NCBI GenBank assembly: GCA_023417775.1
Contig: JAEZEJ010000005.1
Location: forward strand, 1-15,633
Direction: 5' to 3'
DNA from: Actinomycetes bacterium
Lineage (GTDB): Bacteria; Actinomycetota; Actinomycetes; Propionibacteriales; Nocardioidaceae
DNA: 15,633 bases
The notes under the pieces are model-generated. The model did not search any database, had not been told where the DNA came from, and saw only the letters and a list, made by a program, of their open reading frames with translations. Of the stretch, positions 1 to 7,663 are shown one piece after another. Position numbers and translations under genes: made by a program. Within the stretch, counting starts at the first letter, position 1, and the number at the start of each line of letters is the position of its first letter.

Positions 1-108
1 GAATAAGACGAGGGACGCTCGGCCATGCTTGTCTCTGCAAATAAACGGAAATACCGGTCGGCTTACAGGCCGGACGGGGCAGGGGCAAGGCGGTGGAGTG
101 GGGCGCCC

Positions 109-603
109 TTAGAGGCCGGCGCAGTCGCCGCCCCAGAGGGCGCCGTCCTGGACCCAGCCGACGCGGCCGCGCACGGCGACCCGCCGCCAGTCGCCTTCGC
201 AGCCGGTAATGGCGGCGATGACGCCCGGCTCGAGATAAGCCAACGGCTGGGCGTTGAGGCGCGCGGCGCGCCGCAAGGCCGCCTGTTCGCGCACATAGAC
301 GGTGCGGCGCTGTTCGAGGTTCTGCGCGTGGATCCAGGCGCTATCGCCGTCGGGGTCGATGACGCGCCGCCATGGGCCGCTCTCGGCGGTCACCTGCAGC
401 GGCAAGCCGCTGCGGCCGTAGATCCAGTCGATGCGATGCTCCAGGCCGGGGCCGCGGCGGCCGTTGGCGCCCTCAGTCTTGAGGCTGACATAGCGTGGAA
501 CGGGCAGGTTGGAGTCTGCGCCGATGCGCGGGCCGTCGGCGGCGGCCGATCCCAGCGATAGACATGCGGCCGCGAGCAAAGCGGCGATCACCCCTTGGCG
601 CAT
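109..603 (-). CDS. Secreted SH3-repeat (COG3807-type) protein
   Basis: A 164-residue exported protein. An N-terminal signal peptide (MRQGVIAALLAAACLSLGSA) is followed by two SH3-like repeats. The first, around residues 35-95, carries the pattern VSLKTEGANGRRGPG, then GLPL, WRRV, and a DGDSAWIH strand ending in RRT. The second, around 120-158, carries WRRVAVRGRVGWV. This matches the alphaproteobacterial periplasmic bacterial-SH3 family, thought to bind peptidoglycan or protein ligands; the true ligand is unknown. I chose the ATG at 603 because GAAGG lies 9 bases upstream on the minus strand; an in-frame TTG at 612 and GTG at 606 are weaker choices. It is divergent from the dehydrogenase at 736 across about 130 bases. 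The 108 bases downstream of its stop hold no gene, only a weak short hairpin near 54-73. Confidence 0.82.
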   Translation of the reverse strand: MRQGVIAALLAAACLSLGSAAADGPRIGADSNLPVPRYVSLKTEGANGRRGPGLEHRIDWIYGRSGLPLQVTAESGPWRRVIDPDGDSAWIHAQNLEQRRTVYVREQAALRRAARLNAQPLAYLEPGVIAAITGCEGDWRRVAVRGRVGWVQDGALWGGDCAGL

Positions 604-624
604 CACACCCAACCTTCATTTTTA

Positions 625-640
625 CCCGCCTGACGGCGGG
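625..640. repeat. Short inverted repeat in the divergent leader
   Basis: CCCGCC-TGAC-GGCGGG is a perfect 6-bp stem with a 4-base loop. It lies between the divergent SH3 gene and dehydrogenase gene, just upstream of the ribosome site of the SH3 gene. It has no T-tract, so it is more likely a leader hairpin or operator than a terminator. Function is inferred only. Confidence 0.3.
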
Positions 641-735
641 GAAACGGGATCATGCGCCCGTTGCGTGAAAGCAGGTTTAACCGAGGCGCCTCGACTTGCC
701 TTGGAGCGACGCGCGGCGTGGTTTAAGGAGGCTGA

Positions 736-1722
736 ATGCCGTCGCAGAAACTCAAGGTCGTCGTCACGCGCCGTCTCCCCGATCCGGTGGAGACGCGGCT
801 CAAGGAATTGTTCGACGCCGAGCTCAATCATGAGGACAAGCCCTTCACGGCGGACGATCTCGTCGCCGCGGTGCAGCGCGCCGACGTGCTGGTGCCGACG
901 GTGACCGACCGTGTGGATTCCCGGGTGCTTTCGCGCGCGGGCGAGCAGCTCCGGCTGATCGCCCAATTTGGCGCGGGCGTGGACAATATCGACGTACAGA
1001 CGGCCGTGCAGCGCGGCATCACCGTGACGAATACGCCGGGCGTTCTCACCGAGGACACCGCCGACATGACCATGGCGCTGATCCTCGCGGTGCCGCGCCG
1101 CATCGTCGAAGGCGTGAAGATCGTTGAAGAGGACAAGTTTGTCGGCTGGTCGCCGACCTGGATGATGGGCCGTCGCATCTGGGGCAAGCGGCTTGGCATC
1201 ATCGGCATGGGCCGCATTGGCCAGGCCGTGGCGCGCCGGGCGCGCGCGTTCGGGCTGCAGATCCACTATCACAACCGCCGCCGCGTCAGCCCGCATATTG
1301 AGCAGGAGCTGGAGGCGACCTATTGGGATAGCCTCGACCAGATGCTGTCGCGGATGGACATCGTCTCCGTGAACTGCCCGCACACGCCAGCGACTTATCA
1401 TTTGCTGTCCGCGCGCCGCCTCGCGCTGCTCAAGCCGCACGCTTACATCGTCAACACCGCGCGCGGCGAGGTGATCGACGAAGCCGCGCTGGCGCGCATG
1501 CTGGAGAAGGGCGAGTTGGCGGGCGCTGGGCTTGACGTGTTCGAGCACGAGCCGGCGATCAACCCAAAGCTGAAGAAGCTGAGCAATGTCGTGCTGCTGC
1601 CGCACATGGGCTCGGGCACGCTCGAAGGCCGCATCGACATGGGCGAGAAGGTCATCATCAACATCAAGACCTTCGCCGACGGCCACAAGCCGCCGGACCG
1701 CGTTATCCCCTCGATGCTCTGA
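736..1722 (+). CDS. D-2-hydroxyacid dehydrogenase (glycerate dehydrogenase / hydroxypyruvate-glyoxylate reductase type)
   Basis: A full-length 328-residue member of the D-isomer-specific 2-hydroxyacid dehydrogenase family, expected to reduce glyoxylate or hydroxypyruvate in the cytoplasm. The sequence shows QFGAGVDNID (77-86) in the substrate-binding domain, the Rossmann dinucleotide loop GMGRIG (157-162), and the catalytic Arg243 (in NTARGEVIDEAAL), Glu272 (DVFEHEP) and His290 (LLPHMGSGT). The basic stretch NRRR (180-183) after the second beta strand of the cofactor domain favours NADP(H) over NAD(H). The start is fixed by AAGGAGG at 725-731, four bases before the ATG. It appears monocistronic, divergent from the SH3 gene and followed by a hairpin at 1721. 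Exact substrate cannot be set from sequence; glycerate/glyoxylate is the family default. Confidence 0.9.
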   Translation: MPSQKLKVVVTRRLPDPVETRLKELFDAELNHEDKPFTADDLVAAVQRADVLVPTVTDRVDSRVLSRAGEQLRLIAQFGAGVDNIDVQTAVQRGITVTNTPGVLTEDTADMTMALILAVPRRIVEGVKIVEEDKFVGWSPTWMMGRRIWGKRLGIIGMGRIGQAVARRARAFGLQIHYHNRRRVSPHIEQELEATYWDSLDQMLSRMDIVSVNCPHTPATYHLLSARRLALLKPHAYIVNTARGEVIDEAALARMLEKGELAGAGLDVFEHEPAINPKLKKLSNVVLLPHMGSGTLEGRIDMGEKVIINIKTFADGHKPPDRVIPSML

Positions 1723-1748
1723 GCGCGGCTCAGCACTGCTGGGCGCTC
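1721..1748 (+). terminator. Hairpin after the dehydrogenase gene
   Basis: GAGCGC (1721-1726) pairs with GCGCTC (1743-1748), and CAGC pairs with GCTG inside it around an ACT loop. It begins within the stop codon of the dehydrogenase gene. No U-run follows, so it is a probable rather than certain terminator. Confidence 0.35.
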
Positions 1749-1914
1749 CGAATAGGCCGAATCCGGAGGATTTCGCGGCCCAATAGCCACAGGCCGAGAA
1801 TCTTATCCCCTGCGGGCAGAAAATGGTTAACGCCGCTCCCCTCGCGCCCTAAAATACTACCACGCCGTGCTGCAGCGGCCAGGGGGCCAGTTTTCCTAAG
1901 AAACGGGGACGGTC

Positions 1915-2664
<750 letters not shown>

Positions 2665-2758
2665 CATCAAAGATGGCCCATTCGGACTATCACGAATGAC
2701 CCACCCGCATCTGAACTGGACAGCGCTCTCCCCTTAGTCTGAACCGGACGAATCACTT

Positions 2759-2774
2759 CGGTCGCTCGCGACCG
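2759..2774. promoter_or_regulatory. Perfect inverted repeat in the whiB4-like leader
   Basis: CGGTCGC-TC-GCGACCG, a 7-bp perfect palindrome with a 2-base centre, lies 22 bases before the WhiB start codon. It could be an operator or a leader hairpin. A TAGTCT hexamer at 2735-2740 could be the -10 element, which would place the repeat in the 5' untranslated region. No regulator is assigned. Confidence 0.3.
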
Positions 2775-2796
2775 ATCTCTCGGGAAGGGTTCGACC

Positions 2797-3093
2797 ATGT
2801 GGAATACCCAGTGGGCTCAGGAGGCCGCGTGCCTCGGCCGTCCGGACGATCTCTTCGTCCAGGGTGCGGAGCAGAATCGCGCCAAGCAGCTGTGCAATAG
2901 CTGCGTGGTGAAGGCCGAATGCCTCGCAGAGGCCCTCGACCATCGCATCGAGTGGGGGGTCTGGGGCGGGATGACCGAGCGCGAGCGCCGCGCTCTCCTG
3001 CGCCGCAAGCCGCACGTCACCCGGTGGCACGAGGTGCTGAAGCCCGCGCTGGACGAGCAGACGTCCGGCCTGCGCCGCTCGGCAACGCGCTGA
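2797..3093 (+). CDS. whiB4: WhiB-family Fe-S regulator, WhiB4-like
   Basis: A 98-residue WhiB protein, an actinobacteria-specific redox and nitric-oxide-responsive transcription factor that binds a [4Fe-4S] cluster. The four ligands are Cys12, Cys33, Cys36 and Cys42 (CNSC then VVKAEC). The turn GVWGG (54-58) is followed by the basic helix MTERERRALLRRK that contacts DNA or sigma factor. The body resembles mycobacterial WhiB4 (PDDLFVQGAEQ, ALDHRIEWGVWGGMTERERRALL), and the neighbouring Get3-like pair is the same as at whiB4 in M. tuberculosis, so the symbol rests on both similarity and position. The ATG has a purine-rich GGGAAGGG upstream. It is convergent with the ATPase gene, with only 18 bases between stops. 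M. tuberculosis WhiB4 is linked to oxidative-stress control; the targets here are unknown. Confidence 0.88.
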   Translation: MWNTQWAQEAACLGRPDDLFVQGAEQNRAKQLCNSCVVKAECLAEALDHRIEWGVWGGMTERERRALLRRKPHVTRWHEVLKPALDEQTSGLRRSATR

Positions 3094-3111
3094 TCGCGCG
3101 ACCGTCCGGTC

Positions 3112-4296
3112 TCAGCTACGGCTGAGGTGCTCGGCGATCGCCCGCAGCCCCTCGAGGTCGTGCACATCGGTCGACAGCGCCGGGACGACCGCGGCCGCCA
3201 CGTCCCCGTGTGCTGCGGCGAAGCGACGGCGCACCCGTCCCTCGCGTGCCGCGAGCCGGGCCCGGTCGGCGTGGACCGCCAAGAGCTCGGAGGTCAGCTG
3301 ATCGGTCGCGGAGCCGGAGCCGAGCCGAGGCGATGCCGACTCCGCATCGGCCGCGGAGATGCCGGCGGCGCGCTCGTCGTGGCAGCGGTTGACGATCAAT
3401 CCGGCCAGCGGCATCTCATCGGCCTCGAGTCGTTCGACGAAGTACGCCGCCTCCCGCATCGGGGCGTCCTCGGGGGCGGCCACCACCAGGAAGGCGGTCT
3501 CGTCGGCCTGCAGGAGGGCGTAGGTCGCCTCGGCGCGCTGCCGGAAGCCGCCGAAGAGCGTGTCGAAGGCGGCGATGAAGGTCTGCATGTCGCTGAGGAT
3601 CTGAGCGCCGATGACCTTGTTGAGGGCCGCGGTCACGACACCGAAACCCGCCGTGAGGAAGCGCGCGGGTCCCTTGGCCGGCGCCAGCATCAGCCGGATG
3701 AAGCGTCCGTCGAGCATCGAGGACAGTCGCTCGGGGGCGTCGAGGAAGTCCAGCGCCGATCGCGAGGGCGGGGTGTCGACGACGATGAGGTCCCAGCGTC
3801 CCTCGGCGTGCAGCTGCCCCAGCCGCTCCATCGCCATGTACTCCTGCGTGCCGGCGAAGGAGCTCGACAATGCCACATAGAACGGGTTCTGCAGGATCTG
3901 CCGGGCCTTCTCCGGTGATGCGTGCGCCTCGACGACATCGTCGAAGGTGCGCTTCATATCGAGCATCATCGCGTCGAGGGAGCCCCCGGCGGTCGTGTCG
4001 ATGCCATCGACCGGGCGCGGGGTGTTGTCGAGCTCGGTCAGCCCCATCGACTGGGCGAGCCGTCGGGCGGGATCGATGGTGAGGACGCAGACCCGGCGAC
4101 CGCTCTCGGCGGCGCGCAGGCCGATCGCGGCGGCCGAGGTGGTCTTGCCGACACCCCCGGAGCCGCAGCAGACGATGATCTGCGTGCGCTCGTCGTCGAT
4201 GAGCCGGTCGAGGTCCAGGGCGGGCGCGGTGCCGCGACGTGCCTGACGGGCGCCGCGGGAGGCGGGCCGCGGCCGGGTCTGCGCGGGCCGGGTCAT
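3112..4296 (-). CDS. Get3/ArsA-like ATPase, second gene of the pair (Rv3680-like)
   Basis: A 394-residue SIMIBI-class ATPase. The deviant Walker A loop is GSGGVGKTT (45-53), the switch I region follows LTIDPARRLAQSMG, and the Walker B/switch II segment is VVDTPPS (172-178). The family powers arsenite extrusion (ArsA) or delivery of tail-anchored membrane proteins (Get3). No arsenite pump or arsenic regulator is nearby, and the M. tuberculosis homologues have been studied as Get3-like, so a membrane-protein or stress role is more likely than arsenic transport. The first 35 residues are a basic, disordered-looking extension. Its ATG overlaps the end of the upstream ATPase gene by 4 bases (ATGA at 4293-4296), indicating translational coupling and a likely heteromeric complex. 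Family is certain; function is inferred. Confidence 0.88.
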   Translation of the reverse strand: MTRPAQTRPRPASRGARQARRGTAPALDLDRLIDDERTQIIVCCGSGGVGKTTSAAAIGLRAAESGRRVCVLTIDPARRLAQSMGLTELDNTPRPVDGIDTTAGGSLDAMMLDMKRTFDDVVEAHASPEKARQILQNPFYVALSSSFAGTQEYMAMERLGQLHAEGRWDLIVVDTPPSRSALDFLDAPERLSSMLDGRFIRLMLAPAKGPARFLTAGFGVVTAALNKVIGAQILSDMQTFIAAFDTLFGGFRQRAEATYALLQADETAFLVVAAPEDAPMREAAYFVERLEADEMPLAGLIVNRCHDERAAGISAADAESASPRLGSGSATDQLTSELLAVHADRARLAAREGRVRRRFAAAHGDVAAAVVPALSTDVHDLEGLRAIAEHLSRS

Positions 4297-5267
4297 CGGG
4301 TCATCTCCTCGAGGTCGTCCGCGAGCTCGTAGAGGGCGCCGAGGTCGATCCCGTCGGCGAGCCGGGGCAGGTGCACGATGTCTCGCCCGGTGGCCAGCAG
4401 GAGCTCATCCTGTTCCTGCTGCAGCCGCTGGCGTTCCAGATGAGCCGCACCCTCATCGAGCAGGTCCTCGGCGGCGTCGGTGGGCAGGCTGACCCGCGCC
4501 AACGAGACCGCCACCTCGTCGACGTCGACCTCACCCGCGTCGATCGCGGCGGCCGATGCGGTGCTGAGCAGGCTCGGGCGGACCATGTTGACGACGATCG
4601 AGCCGATCGGCAGGGAGGCGGCGCTCAGCTCCTCGATCCCGTCGATCGTCTCCTGGACCGGCATCTCCTCCAGCACGGTCACCAGGTGCACCCGGGTCTG
4701 CTCCGAGCGCAGCATCGTCATGATCGAGCTGGCCTGGTTCTTGACCGGGCCGACCTTCGCGAGCCCGGCGACATCGTCGTTGACGCCCAGGAAGCGGGCG
4801 ATGCGACCGGTCGGGGGAGCGTCCACGACGATCGCGTCGTAGACGAAGTCCGATTCCGGGCCGTCGGTGCGGCGCCGGGCGGCCTCGTAGACCTTGCCGG
4901 TCAGCAGCACATCGCGCACACCGGGCGCGATCGTGGTGGCGAAGTCGATGACGCCGAAGCGGTCGAGGGCCTTGCCGGCGCGGCCGAGCCGGTAGTACAT
5001 CGCCAGGTACTCCAGCAGCGCCGCCTCCGCGTCGACCGCCAGCGCGTAGACCTCGCCGCCGCCACGACCGGTGCCCGCGATCGGACGCTCCTCATAGGGC
5101 AGAGGGGCGATGTCGAAGAGCTGGGCGATCTGCTGGCGTCCTTCGACCTCGCAGAGCAGCACGCGCCCGCCGTCCGAGGACAGGGCGATGGCCAGGGCTG
5201 CGGCGACGGTGGTCTTGCCGGTGCCGCCCTTGCCGGTGACCACGTGCAGAGGGGTCGAGAGAGCCAC
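4293..5267 (-). CDS. Get3/ArsA-like ATPase, first gene of the pair (Rv3679-like)
   Basis: A 324-residue partner of the ATPase at 3112-4296. The signature Walker A loop GKGGTGKTT sits at residues 12-20, and VVDAPPTG (147-154) forms the Walker B/switch II. The region after it (around 167-190) is the variable part that in Get3 forms the client-binding helices; I see no CxxC zinc motif. The GTG at 5267 has no good ribosome site, but TACGCT lies 7 bases before it on the minus strand, so the transcript probably begins at or next to the start codon. Its stop overlaps the next ATPase gene. Paralogous adjacent genes of unequal length with different N-termini suggest a heterodimer rather than a recent duplication. 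Confidence 0.88.
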   Translation of the reverse strand: MALSTPLHVVTGKGGTGKTTVAAALAIALSSDGGRVLLCEVEGRQQIAQLFDIAPLPYEERPIAGTGRGGGEVYALAVDAEAALLEYLAMYYRLGRAGKALDRFGVIDFATTIAPGVRDVLLTGKVYEAARRRTDGPESDFVYDAIVVDAPPTGRIARFLGVNDDVAGLAKVGPVKNQASSIMTMLRSEQTRVHLVTVLEEMPVQETIDGIEELSAASLPIGSIVVNMVRPSLLSTASAAAIDAGEVDVDEVAVSLARVSLPTDAAEDLLDEGAAHLERQRLQQEQDELLLATGRDIVHLPRLADGIDLGALYELADDLEEMTR

Positions 5268-5274
5268 GTCCCCG

Positions 5275-5280
5275 AGCGTA
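5275..5280 (-). promoter_or_regulatory. Probable -10 element, leaderless transcript of the Get3-like operon
   Basis: On the minus strand TACGCT is followed by 7 bases and then the GTG start at 5267. This fits the actinobacterial TANNNT -10 consensus with the transcription start at the initiation codon. No clear -35 element is visible. Confidence 0.5.
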
Positions 5281-5341
5281 GGCGGTCTCGGGTCGTCCCG
5301 CTGCGGATCGGCGGGCCGGGCACCTCGGGTCCGGCTCCGGC

Positions 5342-5347
5342 TAGAGT
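5342..5347 (+). promoter_or_regulatory. Probable -10 element, leaderless transcript of the DUF4177-RidA operon
   Basis: TAGAGT is followed by 6 bases and the ATG at 5354. It lies back to back with the minus-strand element at 5275-5280 in an 86-base divergent spacer. No ribosome site precedes the ATG, which supports leaderless initiation. Confidence 0.55.
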
Positions 5348-5353
5348 CGGCAC

Positions 5354-5509
5354 ATGACGAAGTGGGAATACCTGACCGCGCCGGTGCTCGTGCACGCGAC
5401 GAAGCAGATCCTCGACAATTTCGGCCAGGACGGCTGGGAGCTGGTGCAGATCGTGCCCGGCCCCAATCCCGAGAACCTGGTCGCCTACTTCAAGCGCCCC
5501 GTGGCCTGA
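5354..5509 (+). CDS. Small DUF4177 protein (Rv3678A-like)
   Basis: A 51-residue protein beginning MTKWEYLTAPVLVHATKQ and ending LVAYFKRPVA, with the central motif QDGWELVQI. The WEY start, the DNFGQDGWELVQI core and the FKRP end are characteristic of DUF4177, a small alpha/beta family of unknown function. It sits between the divergent Get3-like operon and the RidA gene, as its homologue does in M. tuberculosis. The start is well placed for leaderless initiation, and its TGA is only one base before the ATG of the RidA gene. It heads the operon DUF4177-RidA-Nudix-MBL. No catalytic residues are apparent; a role as an accessory protein is possible but unproven. Confidence 0.85.
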   Translation: MTKWEYLTAPVLVHATKQILDNFGQDGWELVQIVPGPNPENLVAYFKRPVA

Positions 5510-5510
5510 C

Positions 5511-5969
5511 ATGGGAACCGTCGAGCAACGCCTGGCCGGACTGGGTCTGACGGTGCCCCCGGTCGCGGCACCCGTGGCCGACTACGTCCCGGCGATCCGC
5601 ACGGGCGCCTATGTGCACACCTCCGGGCAGTTGCCCCTCGTGGACGGTCAGCTCACCGTCACCGGCACCGTCGGAGCCGATGTCTCGCTCGACGAGGCCG
5701 CCGCCGCGGCTCGCCAGTGCGCGCTGAACGCCGTCGCCGCGGTCGCCTCCCAGGTCGATCTCGACGACGTGGTGCGGGTCGTCAAGGTCGTGGTGTTCGT
5801 CGCCAGCGATGTCTCCTTCACCGACCAGGCGAAGGTCGCCAATGGCGCGAGCGAGCTGATCGGACAGGCCTTCGGCGAGGCCGGCCGTCATGCCCGCAGC
5901 GCGGTCGGCGTCGCCGTGCTCCCGCTCGGATCGCCGGTCGAGGTCGAGATCGTGGTCGAGGTGTCCTGA
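5511..5969 (+). CDS. RidA-family (YjgF/UK114) protein
   Basis: A 152-residue single-domain RidA-type protein, length typical of the Rv3678c-like subgroup. RidA trimers hydrolyse reactive enamine/imine intermediates from PLP enzymes to keto acids and ammonia. Seen here: the early strand AYVHTSGQLPLVDG, the central helix segment DEAAAAARQCALNAVAAV, the VKVVVFVASDVSF strand, and the C-terminal signature RSAVGVAVLPLGSPVEVEI with the active-site-type arginine in HARSAV. Because the arginine is present, deaminase activity is plausible, but this subgroup is less studied than canonical RidA. It starts one base after the DUF4177 stop, and its own TGA overlaps the ATG of the next gene, so it is co-translated with both. 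Confidence 0.87.
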   Translation: MGTVEQRLAGLGLTVPPVAAPVADYVPAIRTGAYVHTSGQLPLVDGQLTVTGTVGADVSLDEAAAAARQCALNAVAAVASQVDLDDVVRVVKVVVFVASDVSFTDQAKVANGASELIGQAFGEAGRHARSAVGVAVLPLGSPVEVEIVVEVS

Positions 5970-6781
5970 TGCTGATCCCCCTGCCGGAGCGGTTGCGCGA
6001 GCACATCGGACGTTCGGCCGCGCCGGCTCCGGCGAAGGACGCGGCGACCATCGCCGTGGTCCGCGACGGTGCCGAGGGGATCGAGGCGTTCTTGATGCGG
6101 CGCCAGTCGTCGATGGCCTTCGCGGCAGGCATGTACGTCTTTCCCGGCGGCGGCGTCCACGATGACGACTTCGGCGAGGTCGACTGGATCGGTCCCACCG
6201 CCGAGGAGTTCGGTGAGCAGCTCGGGTGCGCGCCGGAGCTGGCCCATGCCCTCGTCGTCGCGGCGGTGCGGGAGACCTTCGAGGAGACCGGGGTCCTGCT
6301 CGCCGGGGCCGATGACTCCACCGTCTTCGGCGACACCACCGTTCCCGAGATGACGCAGGCGCGCGAGGACCTCGAGGAGCACCGGCTCGGCTTCGCGGAG
6401 TTCCTGCGGCGCGAGGGGCTGGTCCTGCGCGCCGACCTGCTCGGAGTCTGGGCGCACTGGATCACCCCGGCCTTCGAGCCGCGACGCTATGACACCCGTT
6501 TCTTCGTCGCCGCCCTGCCCGAGGGGCAGCGGATCGACAATGTCAGCGGGGAGGCCGACCGTTCGCTGTGGGCGCCGCTGACCCAGGTGCTGGCCCGGGT
6601 CGATGCCGGCGGCGCCGCGATGATGCCCCCGACGGTCACCACCTGCCGTGAGCTCGCCGCGTACCGGTCCGGCGAGATCCTGGAGGCCGCCGCGCAACGG
6701 ACGGTCACCCCGATCGAGCCGCGCATCGTCGAGGTCGACGGTGAGCTGTATCTGCAGACCGAGAGCCGGGACCACCTATGA
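5969..6781 (+). CDS. Nudix hydrolase with split Nudix box (NUDT19-like)
   Basis: A 270-residue Nudix protein. The start is taken at the ATG overlapping the RidA stop (TGATG at 5967-5971), with GAGG in the RidA end as ribosome site. The Nudix box is split: FPGGGV (58-63) is separated from RETFEETGVLL (101-111) by about 37 residues containing an acidic HDDDFGEVD segment. That insertion is a hallmark of the NUDT19/RP2-like branch, some members of which hydrolyse CoA derivatives. The metal-binding REUxEExGU core is intact. The N-terminal PAPAKDAATIAVVRDG and FLMRRQSSMAF strands belong to the same fold. It lies 39 bases before the MBL-fold gene in the same operon. M. tuberculosis has no Nudix gene at this position, but other actinobacteria such as Streptomyces appear to. 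Substrate is not known. Confidence 0.85.
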   Translation: MLIPLPERLREHIGRSAAPAPAKDAATIAVVRDGAEGIEAFLMRRQSSMAFAAGMYVFPGGGVHDDDFGEVDWIGPTAEEFGEQLGCAPELAHALVVAAVRETFEETGVLLAGADDSTVFGDTTVPEMTQAREDLEEHRLGFAEFLRREGLVLRADLLGVWAHWITPAFEPRRYDTRFFVAALPEGQRIDNVSGEADRSLWAPLTQVLARVDAGGAAMMPPTVTTCRELAAYRSGEILEAAAQRTVTPIEPRIVEVDGELYLQTESRDHL

Positions 6782-6820
6782 GGCGGAACCCTCCGTCGGC
6801 GCGGAGGAGGAGAGGACGAC

Positions 6821-7585
6821 ATGAGTGAGACGCGGGTGACCGAGCGGGCCTCGGTCGTGCGGGCGGACAATCCCGGCATCATGACGCTGGACGGCACCAA
6901 TACATGGATCCTGCGGGAGCCCGGGGCGCGACGTGCGGTCGTCGTCGATCCGGGACCGGCGGACGAGGATCACCTCGCGGCCGTGCTGGAGGCCGCCGGC
7001 GAGGTCGCCCTGGTGCTCTACACACATCATCACGAGGATCACACCGAGGCCTTCGAGCGGATGCGTGAGCTGACGGGAGCCCCGGCGCGCGCCATCGGCG
7101 AGCGGTTCTGCGCGGAGGCCGACCCGATCGTCGATCTCGAGGTGATCGAGGTCGACGGGCTGCGGATCGAGGCGGTGGCGACCCCGGGTCACACGATGGA
7201 CTCCCTCTGCCTCACGCTCCCGGACGAGGGCTCGCTGCTCAGCGGCGACACCATCCTGGGGCGCGGCACCACGGTGGTGGCGTGGCCCGATGGAGCGCTC
7301 GGACCCTATCTCGACTCGCTGGCCCGGCTGCGTGAGATGACGGAGGAGGGCCTGGTGCGGCGTATCCTCCCCGGCCACGGTGCCGTGATCGAGGACCCGG
7401 CGGCGGTGCTGGACTTCTACATCGCCCATCGGCAGGATCGCCTCGATCAGGTGCGTGCCGCGCTGACCGAGGGCGATACGACGGCCCGCGAGGTGGTCGA
7501 GCGGGTCTATGCCGATGTCGACCCCATCCTCTGGCCCGCTGCCGAACGCAGCGTCGAGGCCCAGCTCGCCTACCTGCGCGACTGA
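6821..7585 (+). CDS. Metallo-beta-lactamase-fold hydrolase (LACTB2-like, Rv3677c-like)
   Basis: A 254-residue MBL-fold enzyme with a complete two-metal site: HxHxDH at H69, H71, D73, H74 (YTHHHEDHTE), H124 (TPGHTMDS), D143 (SGDTI) and H186 (LPGHG). The opening NPGIMTLDGTNTW is typical of the LACTB2/glyoxalase-II-like branch. The C-terminal 55 residues (QDRLDQVRAAL to QLAYLRD) form the winged-helix-like tail of that branch. LACTB2 in animals is a single-strand endoribonuclease, while bacterial members are mostly uncharacterised hydrolases. A strong ribosome site (GGAGGAGGAGAGG) precedes the ATG. It is the last conserved gene of the operon; a weak 5-bp hairpin (CCCAC/GTGGG, 7592-7613) follows. 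Confidence 0.87.
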   Translation: MSETRVTERASVVRADNPGIMTLDGTNTWILREPGARRAVVVDPGPADEDHLAAVLEAAGEVALVLYTHHHEDHTEAFERMRELTGAPARAIGERFCAEADPIVDLEVIEVDGLRIEAVATPGHTMDSLCLTLPDEGSLLSGDTILGRGTTVVAWPDGALGPYLDSLARLREMTEEGLVRRILPGHGAVIEDPAAVLDFYIAHRQDRLDQVRAALTEGDTTAREVVERVYADVDPILWPAAERSVEAQLAYLRD

Positions 7586-7593
7586 CCTGGACC

Positions 7594-7606
7594 CACATCT
7601 CGGTAC
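7594..7606 (+). repeat. Left copy of the 13-bp imperfect direct repeat flanking the DUF559 gene
   Basis: CACATCTCGGTAC here and CAAATCTCGGTCC at 8608-8620 agree at 11 of 13 positions, including an exact ATCTCGGT core. The copies lie either side of the single accessory gene. Could be a relic of insertion or chance. Confidence 0.35.
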
Positions 7607-7663
7607 ACGTGGGGCTGTGGATAGTCGTTCGACGGAATCGAGGGACTCGGCGAAGGTCGGGCT

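Noticed and set aside
622..1686. 354-codon open frame on the minus strand
   Set aside because: It lies antisense to the dehydrogenase gene, has no recognisable domain and repetitive His/Arg/Asp composition typical of GC-rich shadow frames.
2717..2740. Full -35/-10 promoter for whiB4 (TGGACA with TAGTCT)
   Set aside because: The hexamers are only 12 bases apart, too close for a sigma-70-type pair; TAGTCT alone may be the -10.
3112..5267. Arsenic-resistance operon
   Set aside because: The ArsA-like ATPases have no ArsB/Acr3, ArsR, ArsC or ArsD neighbours and sit in the Get3-like context known from mycobacteria.
4239..5357. 372-codon open frame on the plus strand
   Set aside because: It is antisense to the Get3-like ATPase with clear motifs; its composition is a shadow.
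7616..7624. DnaA-box-like TGTGGATAG
   Set aside because: A single 8-of-9 match with no cluster and no origin genes nearby; chance is likely.
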